A stretch of DNA of 15,581 bases from Pseudonocardia sp. (GTDB lineage: Bacteria; Actinomycetota; Actinomycetes; Mycobacteriales; Pseudonocardiaceae). The stretch spans positions 1 through 15,581 of the forward strand of contig JASLAP010000733.1 of assembly GCA_030147065.1 (NCBI GenBank), in the 5' to 3' direction. Position numbers and translations under genes: made by a program. Shown here one piece after another: positions 1 through 6,442 of the stretch (position 1 is the stretch's first letter; every line of letters begins with the position of its first letter). The notes below the pieces were generated by a model. It was not told where the DNA came from. It saw only the letters and a list, made by a program, of their open reading frames with translations, and searched no databases.

Positions 1-977
1 ACGGCGTAGAGCACGTCGGCGGCCAGGTTGGCCAGCACCGCCACCACGGCGAACACCACGACGCAGGCCTGCACCACGACGAAGTCCCGGGTGTTGATCG
101 CCTGCAGCAGCAGCTGGCCCATCCCGGGCAGCGCGAAGATCTGCTCGATGATCACCGTGCCGCCGATCAGCGTGCCCAGGTTCAGCCCGACCACGGTGAT
201 CAGCCCGAACGCCGAGTTGCGGAAGGCGTGGCGCAGCAGCACCTGCCAGGACCCGATGCCCTTGGCCCGGGCGGTGGTGATGTAGTCCTCGCCCTGCAGC
301 TGGTCGACCAGGTCGCCGCGGAGGAACCGGGTGTAGAAGCAGAACAGCGGGAACCCGATCGCCACCGCCGGCAGCAGCAGCGACCGCAGGTTCTCGGTCA
401 CGCTCACCGACAGCGGGACGAACCCGATCGCCGGCAGCACCGCCATCTCCACCGCGAACACCAGCACGAGCAGCAGGGCCAGCACGTAGTTCGCCACCGA
501 CAGGCCGGTGATGCTGGTGATCATGCTGATCCGGTCGAACAGCCGGCCCGGCCGGTGCGCGGCCAGCAGCGCCACCGGCACGGCCAGCCCGAGCGAGAAC
601 AGGAACGCCAGCGCCACCAGCTCGCCGGTCACCGCCAGCCGCTCGGCCAGCAGGCCGGTCACCTCCTGCCGGCTGACCAGCGACTGGCCCAGGTCGCCGG
701 TCACCGCCCCGCCCAGCCAGTCCAGGTAGCGCAGGGGGGCCGGCCGGTCCAGGCCCAGTTCCAGCTCCAGCGCCCGCACCTGCTCCGGGGTGGCCTCGGG
801 ACCGAGCAGCTGCTGGGCGGCGCTGCCGGGGATCAGGTTGAGCACCCAGAAGGTCAGGATGCTGACCCCGATGGTGATCGGCACCGCGAGCAGCAGCCGC
901 TTGCCCACCAGCCGCATCCCGGGCGAGGTGAGCAGCCCGGACGCGGCGCCCCGCCGCGTCGGGACCGCCGCGGTCAC
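1..977 (-). CDS. ABC transporter permease, DppB/OppB type (3' end cut by window)
   Basis: This is an inner-membrane permease of a peptide/nickel-type ABC importer (binding-protein-dependent transport family). The first 325 residues are visible and the frame stays open to the window edge; family members are about 310-340 residues, so only a short C-terminus is missing. Hydrophobic segments lie near residues 28-50, 118-140, 155-182, 200-217, 258-275 and 300-320. The EAA-loop motif that docks on the ATPase is visible near residues 230-250 (EDYITTARAKGIG). The periplasmic-loop signature GDLGQSL is at 94-100. The GTG start overlaps the TGA of the upstream binding protein by 4 bp (GTGA), which indicates translational coupling. 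A start at Met21 is a less likely alternative. A second permease and ATPase genes probably follow beyond position 1. The transported substrate cannot be read from the sequence. Confidence 0.93.
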   Translation of the reverse strand, partial: MTAAVPTRRGAASGLLTSPGMRLVGKRLLLAVPITIGVSILTFWVLNLIPGSAAQQLLGPEATPEQVRALELELGLDRPAPLRYLDWLGGAVTGDLGQSLVSRQEVTGLLAERLAVTGELVALAFLFSLGLAVPVALLAAHRPGRLFDRISMITSITGLSVANYVLALLLVLVFAVEMAVLPAIGFVPLSVSVTENLRSLLLPAVAIGFPLFCFYTRFLRGDLVDQLQGEDYITTARAKGIGSWQVLLRHAFRNSAFGLITVVGLNLGTLIGGTVIIEQIFALPGMGQLLLQAINTRDFVVVQACVVVFAVVAVLANLAADVLYA

Positions 978-2581
978 CGGTTCGCCGTCCAGACCTCGTC
1001 CCAGCTGATCCCGGAGTTGACCACGATCGGCGGGATCCTGGTGGTCAGACCCGGCCCGTACACCCCGGTCACCGCGATGTTGGCCGGGGCGAAGGCCAGC
1101 CCGAACGGCGCGTACGCCTGGTTGCTGATCCGCTCGCTGGCCTGCTGGTAGAGCGCGTCGCGCTCGGCCGGGTCGATGGTCGCGGCGGCCTGGTTGAGCA
1201 GCTCGTCGAGCTCCGGGTCGCTCACCCCGCTGAACGGCGTGGTGGAGGAGAACCGGAACGCGACGCCCACCCCGGCCGCGGGGTCCCAGGCCCCGGCGGT
1301 CTGCAGCATGGCCTGCCACTGCCCGGAGTTGAACTCCTGGATCAGCGTGGACAGCTGGTAGGACTCGATCGTCACCGTGATGCCGACCTCCTGCCACTGG
1401 GTCTGCAGCGCGGTCATCACCTGCTCGGCGACGTAGCTGTTGAGCGTGCCCATCCGCACCTCCAGCCCGCCCAGCTCGGTGACGATCTGCCGGGCCCGCT
1501 CCGGGTCGTGGGTGCGGTAGCCGGGCACCGTCTCGTGGTGGAACAGCCCGCCCGGGGCGGTGAAGGTCTGGCTGACCGGGAACAGGTCGCGGAACAGGCC
1601 GGTGGCGATGGCGTCGAAGTCGGTGGCGTAGTAGATCGCCTCCCGGGCGCGCTGGTCGTCGAAGGGCGCGGCCCGGGTGTTCAGCTGGACGACGTAGGGC
1701 GAGGTCGGGGGCTGCACGGTCACGGTCAGCCGGGCGTCGGTGCGCGCCTGCTCCAGCAGCGGGGTGGTGGTGAGCCCCTCGTAGGCCTGCGCCTGCCCGG
1801 CCTGCAGCGCCTGGTAGGCGGGCTGGTCGCCGCCGATCGCGGTGAAGGTGAGCCGGTCGAGGTAGGGCAGGTCCGGCTTGAAGTAGGTGGGGTTGCGGGT
1901 CAGCACCAGCGACGAGCTGAGCTGGTTGGACTCCACCACGAACGGCCCCGCGCCGACCGGTGTGATCTTGAACTGCTCCTCGCCGAGCTGCTCCAGCGCG
2001 GTCGGCGAGGCGATCCAGTTCACGTTGGAGACCGGGAAGGAGTTGATCACCGCGGCGTACGGCCGGGTGAACTGCAGCTCGACCGTGCGGGGGTCGGCGA
2101 CGGTGATCCCGTTCTCGGCCAGCGGCCAGGTCGGCCGGCAGGTGCACGACGACTCCAGCGCCCGGCGGAAGTTGGACGCCACCGCCTCGGCGTCCATCGG
2201 CGTGCCGTCGGTGAACTCGATGCCCTCCCGCAGGGTGATCCGCACCGTGCGGCCCTCGTCGAGCAGCTCCGCGCCCTCGGCCTGGTTGGGCACCACCTCG
2301 GCGTTGGCGCCGTCGTCGTCGGCGCGCAGCAGGAACAGCCCGCCGAAGATCGCCTGCATCTGCGAGATGTTCGCGCCGCCGGTGGTGTTGGTGGCCGGGT
2401 CCAGCCCGGACGGCCAGGAACCGGAGAACGCCGAGTCCTCCAGGACGGTGATCTCGCCACCGCGCTGGGGCGGGCCGGCCTGCGCCGGGGCCGGGGCCGC
2501 CTGCCCGCCGCCACCGCCGCAGGCCGCCAGCGCGAGCAGCCCGGCGAGCAGGAGGGACGTGCGCGCTCTGCGGTGTCTCAC
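974..2581 (-). CDS. ABC transporter substrate-binding lipoprotein (SBP_bac_5 family)
   Basis: This is a 535-residue extracytoplasmic solute-binding protein of the oligopeptide/dipeptide class (family 5). The N-terminus is a lipoprotein signal: basic MRHRRAR, a hydrophobic core and a lipobox LAAC with the lipidated Cys at residue 21, followed by a Gly/Ala/Pro-rich linker. Family landmarks are visible: IEFTDGTPMDAEAV (121-134), VGAGPFVVES (209-218) and the RNPTYFKPDLPYLDRLTF stretch (229-246). The GTG start is set by a GGAGGT at 2586-2591, 4 nt upstream. It is the first gene of a leftward operon, overlapping the permease by 4 bp, and diverges from an IclR regulator. A CxC pair at 146/148 (SSCTC) is unusual. 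The ligand could be a peptide, oligosaccharide, opine or metal chelate, since this family is broad. Confidence 0.93.
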   Translation of the reverse strand: MRHRRARTSLLLAGLLALAACGGGGGQAAPAPAQAGPPQRGGEITVLEDSAFSGSWPSGLDPATNTTGGANISQMQAIFGGLFLLRADDDGANAEVVPNQAEGAELLDEGRTVRITLREGIEFTDGTPMDAEAVASNFRRALESSCTCRPTWPLAENGITVADPRTVELQFTRPYAAVINSFPVSNVNWIASPTALEQLGEEQFKITPVGAGPFVVESNQLSSSLVLTRNPTYFKPDLPYLDRLTFTAIGGDQPAYQALQAGQAQAYEGLTTTPLLEQARTDARLTVTVQPPTSPYVVQLNTRAAPFDDQRAREAIYYATDFDAIATGLFRDLFPVSQTFTAPGGLFHHETVPGYRTHDPERARQIVTELGGLEVRMGTLNSYVAEQVMTALQTQWQEVGITVTIESYQLSTLIQEFNSGQWQAMLQTAGAWDPAAGVGVAFRFSSTTPFSGVSDPELDELLNQAAATIDPAERDALYQQASERISNQAYAPFGLAFAPANIAVTGVYGPGLTTRIPPIVVNSGISWDEVWTANR

Positions 2582-2585
2582 GGGT

Positions 2586-2591
2586 ACCTCC
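2586..2591 (-). promoter_or_regulatory. Ribosome binding site of the binding-protein gene
   Basis: GGAGGT on the minus strand lies 4 nt before the GTG at 2581. It supports this non-ATG start and the lipoprotein signal peptide that follows it. Confidence 0.7.
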
Positions 2592-2847
2592 CGGATCGGT
2601 GACCACGTCGTCGTGCCGGTTGCGGTGCGGCCCCGCCGACGCCGGCTGCAGGCGTCCTGGGGGTGACGGGGCTCACCACGCCGCGGGGTACAGGGTTGCG
2701 AGTGGGCGAGGACCGGGAGCAGGTCGCTTTCGCCGGGCGGAAGACAACTTGGCCGCCCGGCCGACCGCCCGCTGGCACCCGTACGGCGGACCGCCGGAGC
2801 ACCGCTACGTCATTTGTCGCCGTGGGCGTTCGCCGCTCGGACCCCGG

Positions 2848-2866
2848 CCGCCGGGACGCCCGGCGG
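2848..2866. promoter_or_regulatory. Perfect dyad CCGCCGGG-acg-CCCGGCGG, possible operator or leader hairpin
   Basis: An 8-bp perfect inverted repeat with a 3-nt centre lies about 118 nt upstream of the iclR start in the divergent spacer. It could be a regulator-binding site or an RNA hairpin in the iclR leader. The high GC content makes chance dyads likely here, so the functional call is weak. Confidence 0.25.
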
Positions 2867-2972
2867 GAGCCGGAGCGATCTCTTGTGACGGCCGCTACAG
2901 GCAGCAACACTGGGCCCCGTTCGGGCGACGTGGCCGCGTGAGCGTTGCGGCGCACCGCCGGTCGACGATCGC

Positions 2973-2978
2973 GGAGGT
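2973..2978 (+). promoter_or_regulatory. Ribosome binding site fixing the TTG start of the IclR gene
   Basis: GGAGGT lies 5 nt before the TTG at 2984. There is no comparable signal before the upstream in-frame ATG-like start at 2945, so this site decides the start. Confidence 0.7.
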
Positions 2979-2983
2979 GCGAC

Positions 2984-3904
2984 TTGTCCACGTCACCCAC
3001 TGCGTCATCCACGGCGTCACCCACGGCGTCCCCCACAGCGTCCCCCGCGGCGCGCGCCACGGCGGGTCGCGGCGACGGCGGCCCGACCCTGCCGCCCGGC
3101 ACCACGACCGGCCGCGCCGGCGACGGCCCGTCCGGGCGGCAGAGCGCGGCGGGACGGCTGCTCTCGGTCCTCGACGCCTTCGGCCCCCGGCACCGGACGC
3201 TCTCGCTCAGCGACATCGCCCGGCGTGGCGGACTGACCCTGCCGACCGCCCACCGGCTGGTCCGCGAGCTGGTCGACTGGGGCGCGCTGGAGCGGGACGG
3301 GAACGGGCGCTACACGGTCGGGCTGCGGCTGCTGGAGCTGTCCGCGCTGGCCCCGCGCGGGCTGGAGCTGCGCGAGGCCGCGTTCCCGTACCTGGACGAC
3401 CTGCACCAGACCACCGGGGGCAACGTCCACCTCGGGGTGCGCGACGGGCGCGAGGTGGTCTACGTCGAGACGCTGCGGGCCCGGATGCGCTCGCCGATCA
3501 GCAGCCGGGTCGGCGACCGCTGGCCGCTGCACGCCACCGGCACCGGGCTGGTGCTGCTGGCCAACGCCGACCGCGAGTTCCAGGAGCAGGTGCTCACCGC
3601 CCCGCTCAAGCGGTTCACCGCGATGACGATCGTCGACTCCGACGAGCTGCGCCGCCGGCTGGCCCAGGTGCGCCGGACCGGCGTCGCCGTGGCCCGGGGC
3701 CAGATCACGCTGCCCGACCTGGTGGTGGCGGTGCCGGTGGTCGGCACCCGCGGCGAGGTCACGGCGGCGATCAGCGTCGTCGTCGAGGCCGACGACGCCC
3801 GACCGCGCGAGCTGGCCGTGGTGCTGACCGACGCGTCCCGGTCGATCTCCCAGGCGCTGCGCACCGGACCGGCGACCCCGGTCCGCCCCGCGCAGCACGC
3901 CTGA
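2984..3904 (+). CDS. IclR family transcriptional regulator
   Basis: This is a 306-residue DNA-binding regulator. Residues about 54-115 form the IclR winged helix-turn-helix (LLSVLDAFGPRH, SLSDIARRGGLTLPTAHRLV, then the wing RDGNGRYTVGLRLLEL). Residues about 128-290 form the IclR effector-binding domain, including PLHATGTGLVLLA at 181-193. The TTG start is chosen for its GGAGGT ribosome site. The first 50 or so residues are a low-complexity extension containing five Ser-Pro-Thr-Ala-like units encoded by a 12-bp tandem repeat. Typical IclR proteins are 250-270 residues, so this extension explains the extra length. The gene diverges from the ABC uptake operon, and by family habit probably represses or activates it in response to the transported compound or a derivative. 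The ligand is unknown. Confidence 0.92.
   Translation: MSTSPTASSTASPTASPTASPAARATAGRGDGGPTLPPGTTTGRAGDGPSGRQSAAGRLLSVLDAFGPRHRTLSLSDIARRGGLTLPTAHRLVRELVDWGALERDGNGRYTVGLRLLELSALAPRGLELREAAFPYLDDLHQTTGGNVHLGVRDGREVVYVETLRARMRSPISSRVGDRWPLHATGTGLVLLANADREFQEQVLTAPLKRFTAMTIVDSDELRRRLAQVRRTGVAVARGQITLPDLVVAVPVVGTRGEVTAAISVVVEADDARPRELAVVLTDASRSISQALRTGPATPVRPAQHA
2993..3052 (+). repeat. Five tandem 12-bp repeats in the 5' end of the IclR gene
   Basis: Five back-to-back 12-bp units (consensus tcmcccacggcg) run from 2993 to 3052. They encode SPTA, SSTA, SPTA, SPTA and SPAA. The unit length is a multiple of three, so copy-number change would lengthen or shorten the N-terminal tail without a frameshift. 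Confidence 0.85.
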
Positions 3905-3959
3905 GCGCCGGTCCCGGAGGACCGGGCGGCCCGGCGGAACCGGGATCGGCGAGGACCGA

Positions 3960-3994
3960 GGTGACCGCCCGACGGAGGGGTACGGGCGGTCACC
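3960..3994 (+). terminator. Probable terminator downstream of the IclR gene
   Basis: A perfect 12-bp stem (GGTGACCGCCCG at 3960-3971 and its complement at 3983-3994) encloses an 11-nt loop, 55 nt after the iclR stop. There is no T tract, which is common for actinobacterial terminators. A smaller 7-bp hairpin with a 4-nt loop precedes it at 3908-3925. An operator role cannot be excluded. Confidence 0.55.
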
Positions 3995-4111
3995 CGAGGT
4001 GCGACAGCGGCGCGACGCAGCCTCCGCACGGTGAACTGCTCGCCCGCGCGGGCGGGTCCGTTACCGGCGGCCCGGACTCCGCGCTGGTCAGCGGCGTGTC
4101 GCGGCGGCGCG

Positions 4112-4140
4112 GCGCGGCGCCGGACGACCGGGCGCCGCGC
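4112..4140 (+). other. Very GC-rich 10-bp hairpin just upstream of dinB
   Basis: GCGCGGCGCC at 4112-4121 pairs perfectly with 4131-4140 around a 9-nt loop. It ends 27 nt before the SOS box. It may act as a second barrier to read-through from iclR into SOS-controlled dinB. No T tract is present, and chance is possible in sequence of this composition. Confidence 0.4.
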
Positions 4141-4167
4141 GGGGGCGCGCGATGCCTCCCCGCGATG

Positions 4168-4181
4168 CGAACATGTGTTCG
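4168..4181 (+). promoter_or_regulatory. LexA (SOS) box at the dinB start
   Basis: CGAACATGTGTTCG matches the Gram-positive/actinobacterial SOS box CGAACRNRYGTTYG at every position. The flanking bases (G and T) differ from the mycobacterial TCGAAC-N4-GTTCGA form. The box ends on the first base of the GTG start of dinB, so LexA bound here would cover the transcription or translation start. This predicts DNA-damage induction of dinB. Confidence 0.85.
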
Positions 4182-5374
4182 TGTCGACCGCCGCCACCAT
4201 CCTGCACGCCGACCTGGACGCGTTCTACGCCTCGGTGGAGCAGCGCGACGACCCCCGGCTGCGCGGACGACCGGTGATCGTCGGCGGCGGGGTGGTGCTG
4301 GCGGCCAGCTACGAGGCCAAGGCCCGGGGCGTGCGCACGGCCATGAACGGCCGCCAGGCGCGACTGCTCTGCCCGGGGGCGGTGGTCGTGCCGCCGCGGA
4401 TGCACGCCTACGCCGAGGCCAGCCGGGCCGTGTTCGCGGTGTTCGCCTCGACCACCCCGCTGGTCGAGGGTATCTCGATCGACGAGGCGTTCCTCGACGT
4501 CGGGGGGCTGTGGCGGATCGCCGGGCCGCCGCTGGACATCGCGGCGCAGTTGCGGCGCGACGTGCTCGACCAGGTGGGCCTGCCGATCACCGTCGGCATC
4601 GCGCGGACCAAGTTCCTGGCCAAGGTCGCCAGCGGGGTCGCCAAGCCCGACGGCATGCTGCTGGTCCCCCCGGACGGCGAGCTCGCCTTCCTGCACCCGC
4701 TGCCGGTGGAACGGCTGTGGGGGGTCGGCACGGCCACCGCGGCCACCCTGCACGGGCTCGGCGTGCGCACGGTGGGCGAGGTCGCCGCGCTCGGCGAGCC
4801 GGCCCTGGTGTCGATCCTCGGCCGGGCCTCCGGACGGCACCTGCACGCGCTGGCCCACAACCGCGACCCGCGCCCGGTCGAGATCGGCCGCCGGCGCCGG
4901 TCGATCGGCTCCCAGCAGGCCCTCGGCCGCCGGCCGCGCTCGCCCGAGGAGCTGGACGCGATCCTGGCCGGCACGGTCGACCGGCTGGCCCGGCGGCTCC
5001 GCGGCGGGCACCGGGTCTGCCGCACGGTGGTGCTGCGGCTGCGCTTCGCCGACTTCAGCCGGGTCACCCGCTCGCACTCGCTGGCCGAGGCCACCGAGCA
5101 CACCGGCACCATCCTGGGCACCGCCCGCCGGCTGCTGGTCGGGGCCCTGCCGATGATCCGGGAGAAGGGGCTCACCCTGCTCGGGCTGTCGCTGACCAAC
5201 CTGCAGGACGACGCCGCGGTCCAGCTGGCCCTGCCGTTCACCGCCGGTAGCGGCCCGGCGCTGGACGCCGCGCTCGACTCGGTGCGCGGGCGCTTCGGTT
5301 CCCGCTCGTTGACCCGGGCCACCCAGCTCGGTCGCGAGCAGCACCTGAGCGTTCCGCTCCTGCCCGACCTTTAG
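4181..5374 (+). CDS. dinB: DNA polymerase IV (Y-family translesion polymerase)
   Basis: This 397-residue error-prone polymerase copies past damaged bases. Y-family motifs are clear: HADLDAFYASVE (9-20) with metal ligand D11 and an aromatic steric gate at Y16, ASYEAKARGVRTAM (42-55), and GISIDEAF (97-104) with the catalytic D101/E102. The helix-hairpin-helix thumb follows at about 175-215 (LWGVGTATAATLHGLG), then the little-finger domain at 240-345. A sliding-clamp motif QLALPF is at 348-353, so it should bind DnaN. GTG 4181 is the natural start for the family. GTG 4175 is the only close alternative, and the next in-frame start lies beyond the first metal ligand. No Shine-Dalgarno is present, and the SOS box overlaps the start, which suggests a leaderless SOS-induced mRNA. 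Confidence 0.95.
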   Translation: MSTAATILHADLDAFYASVEQRDDPRLRGRPVIVGGGVVLAASYEAKARGVRTAMNGRQARLLCPGAVVVPPRMHAYAEASRAVFAVFASTTPLVEGISIDEAFLDVGGLWRIAGPPLDIAAQLRRDVLDQVGLPITVGIARTKFLAKVASGVAKPDGMLLVPPDGELAFLHPLPVERLWGVGTATAATLHGLGVRTVGEVAALGEPALVSILGRASGRHLHALAHNRDPRPVEIGRRRRSIGSQQALGRRPRSPEELDAILAGTVDRLARRLRGGHRVCRTVVLRLRFADFSRVTRSHSLAEATEHTGTILGTARRLLVGALPMIREKGLTLLGLSLTNLQDDAAVQLALPFTAGSGPALDAALDSVRGRFGSRSLTRATQLGREQHLSVPLLPDL

Positions 5375-5685
5375 TGCGCGGCGACCCGTCGCGTCCCCAT
5401 TCATCGTGCTCCCCGCACCGCAACGCACGTGACCGGACACGCAACGAAACGGTCAGCATTGTCCGCGTGACATTCCCGGCCAGGAAATTGCCGGCGCAAG
5501 CATCCGATGTTCGGTGCGCGCCATTCGGCCAGGCCCGGCCGGGTGCGAAAACCCGGGCACACTGCGCGCAGGAGGTGGTCGTGGCGCGATCGGCTAGGCC
5601 ATCCGGCCGCACTATCCGGTCCGCAACGGCCCTCACTACGATTCCCGCACACCACTGCGGACCTGAGGACGAGGACCCGGACCTG
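5375..5685 (+). other. Leader/intergenic region before the GPP34 gene (311 bp)
   Basis: The base composition is visibly less GC-rich than the flanking genes. A CCGGGT-N6-ACCCGG hairpin lies at 5539-5556. A strong Shine-Dalgarno-like GGAGGT at 5571-5576 precedes an in-frame GTG at 5581, so the last 105 bp could code for a 35-residue N-terminal extension of the downstream protein. The codons in that part lack the usual GC-rich third positions, so I treat it as more likely untranslated, or a late-evolved extension. No terminator for dinB and no convincing promoter were found. TACGAT at 5637-5642 has the TAnnnT form but lacks a good -35. Confidence 0.5.
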
Positions 5686-6312
5686 ATGGAGCGAGACGAG
5701 CTGGCCGCCGGCTTCTTCCTCATCGCCCACGATGAGTTCAGCGGCAAGCTGCGCGTCGCCCGCGACCGCCTCGGCCACGGGCTGGTCGCCGCCCAGCTCG
5801 CCCAGTTGCTGATCGCCGGGCGGATCGCGCTGTCCGACAGCCGGGTCGTGCTGACCGACCACTACGCCCCCGAGCCCAACGAGGTCGACGCCTACGTGTT
5901 GGACACCGTCCAGCGGCACATCTCGGTGCGCTCGGTGCGCGCCTGGGTCGACTCGCTGGCCGAGCCGCTCTACGAGCGGATCGCCCAGCGGCTGCAGGAC
6001 ATGGGCATCGTGCGCCGCGAGGGCGGCGGCGGGCTGGTGCGCCGCAAGCCCGACCGGTTCCCGGCCGAGGACCTGCTCACCGCCGCCCGCCCGCGGATGC
6101 GGCTGGAGCGCATGATCCGCAGCCCGAAGGAGCTGGACCTGCCCGGCGCGTTCACCGCCAGCCTGCTGTGGACGCTGGGCGCCGAGGGCGTGCTCGATCC
6201 GGAGATCGACCGGACCGGGGCCCGCGAGCTGGTCCGGCAGGTCAACGAGCACCTCCCGGCCGACCTGCACGCGGTGCTGGCCGGCGCGCGGGCGGCCGCC
6301 GACGGCGGCTGA
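5686..6312 (+). CDS. GOLPH3/VPS74 (GPP34) family protein
   Basis: The 208-residue protein resembles the Golgi phosphoprotein 3 (GPP34) family, which is common in actinobacteria. The opening FFLIAHDEFSGKLRVARDRLGHGLVAAQLAQLLIAGRIAL (10-49), with its early Leu/Ile helix, DxxGKL turn and LaaAxLaeLlLaGRI-like helix, is the family signature. RIAQRLQDMGIVRRE (98-112) is a second family-like helix-strand element. In eukaryotes GOLPH3 binds phosphatidylinositol 4-phosphate and sorts glycosyltransferases; the bacterial role is not established. There is no signal peptide or membrane segment, so it is cytosolic or peripheral. ATG 5686 (with GAGGAC 9 nt upstream) gives the usual family length. GTG 5581, with a better ribosome site, would give 243 residues. 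A TPR gene follows in the same direction. Confidence 0.82.
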   Translation: MERDELAAGFFLIAHDEFSGKLRVARDRLGHGLVAAQLAQLLIAGRIALSDSRVVLTDHYAPEPNEVDAYVLDTVQRHISVRSVRAWVDSLAEPLYERIAQRLQDMGIVRREGGGGLVRRKPDRFPAEDLLTAARPRMRLERMIRSPKELDLPGAFTASLLWTLGAEGVLDPEIDRTGARELVRQVNEHLPADLHAVLAGARAAADGG

Positions 6313-6320
6313 CCGCATCC

Positions 6321-6337
6321 CGCCGGGGCCTCCGGCG
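6321..6337 (+). terminator. Possible terminator after the GPP34 gene
   Basis: CGCCGG at 6321-6326 pairs with CCGGCG at 6332-6337 around a 5-nt loop, 9 nt after the stop. The stem is short and has no T tract, so this is a modest call. It fits with a separate promoter before the next gene. Confidence 0.35.
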
Positions 6338-6380
6338 ACTGGGCCGCCCGGACCAATGCGCAGCGTGATCACCCGGACGA

Positions 6381-6408
6381 TTTACGCCTCCCCCGGAGGT
6401 GTTAACTT
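6381..6408 (+). promoter_or_regulatory. Putative promoter of the TPR gene
   Basis: TTTACG (6381-6386) and TAACTT (6403-6408) are separated by 16 bp in an unusually AT-rich patch for this window. Transcription would start near 6415, leaving a short leader that contains the GGAGG ribosome site before the GTG at 6443. Confidence 0.4.
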
Positions 6409-6433
6409 ACTGCGTCCCTTCCCGACCGACCCC

Positions 6434-6438
6434 GGAGG
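6434..6438 (+). promoter_or_regulatory. Ribosome binding site fixing the GTG start of the TPR gene
   Basis: GGAGG lies 4 nt before GTG 6443. It decides this start over the in-frame ATG at 6356, which lies upstream of the putative promoter and lacks a ribosome site. Confidence 0.65.
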
Positions 6439-6442
6439 CCAC

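Larger units (their letters stand above)
2582..2983. other. Divergent intergenic region between transporter operon and iclR (402 bp)
   Basis: No convincing gene lies here; the open frames on both strands lack a ribosome binding site and actinobacterial codon bias. The region should carry both divergent promoters, but I could not pick out a convincing -35/-10 pair on either strand. It does hold two dyads: GGTGA-N6-TCACC at 2662-2677 and a longer perfect GC-rich dyad at 2848-2866 (listed separately). IclR-type regulators normally bind in such divergent spacers, so these dyads are operator candidates by inference only. Confidence 0.6.

Noticed and set aside
2883..2911. TTGTGA with a downstream AACACT as an iclR promoter
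   Set aside because: The -35 has four of six matches, but the -10 matches poorly at 17 bp spacing, so it is not distinguishable from chance.
2599..5250. Very long plus-strand open frame across iclR and dinB
   Set aside because: It lies in another frame of two well-recognised genes, is extremely Arg/Ala/Gly/Pro-rich, and has no family signature or ribosome site. Long shadow frames are expected at this GC content.
4088..5440. 450-residue minus-strand open frame opposite dinB
   Set aside because: It is the antisense shadow of dinB; its composition is an artefact of GC-rich codons read in reverse.
5505..5516. CGATGTTCGG resembling half of an SOS box
   Set aside because: Only one half-site matches and the spacing is wrong for CGAAC-N4-GTTCG.
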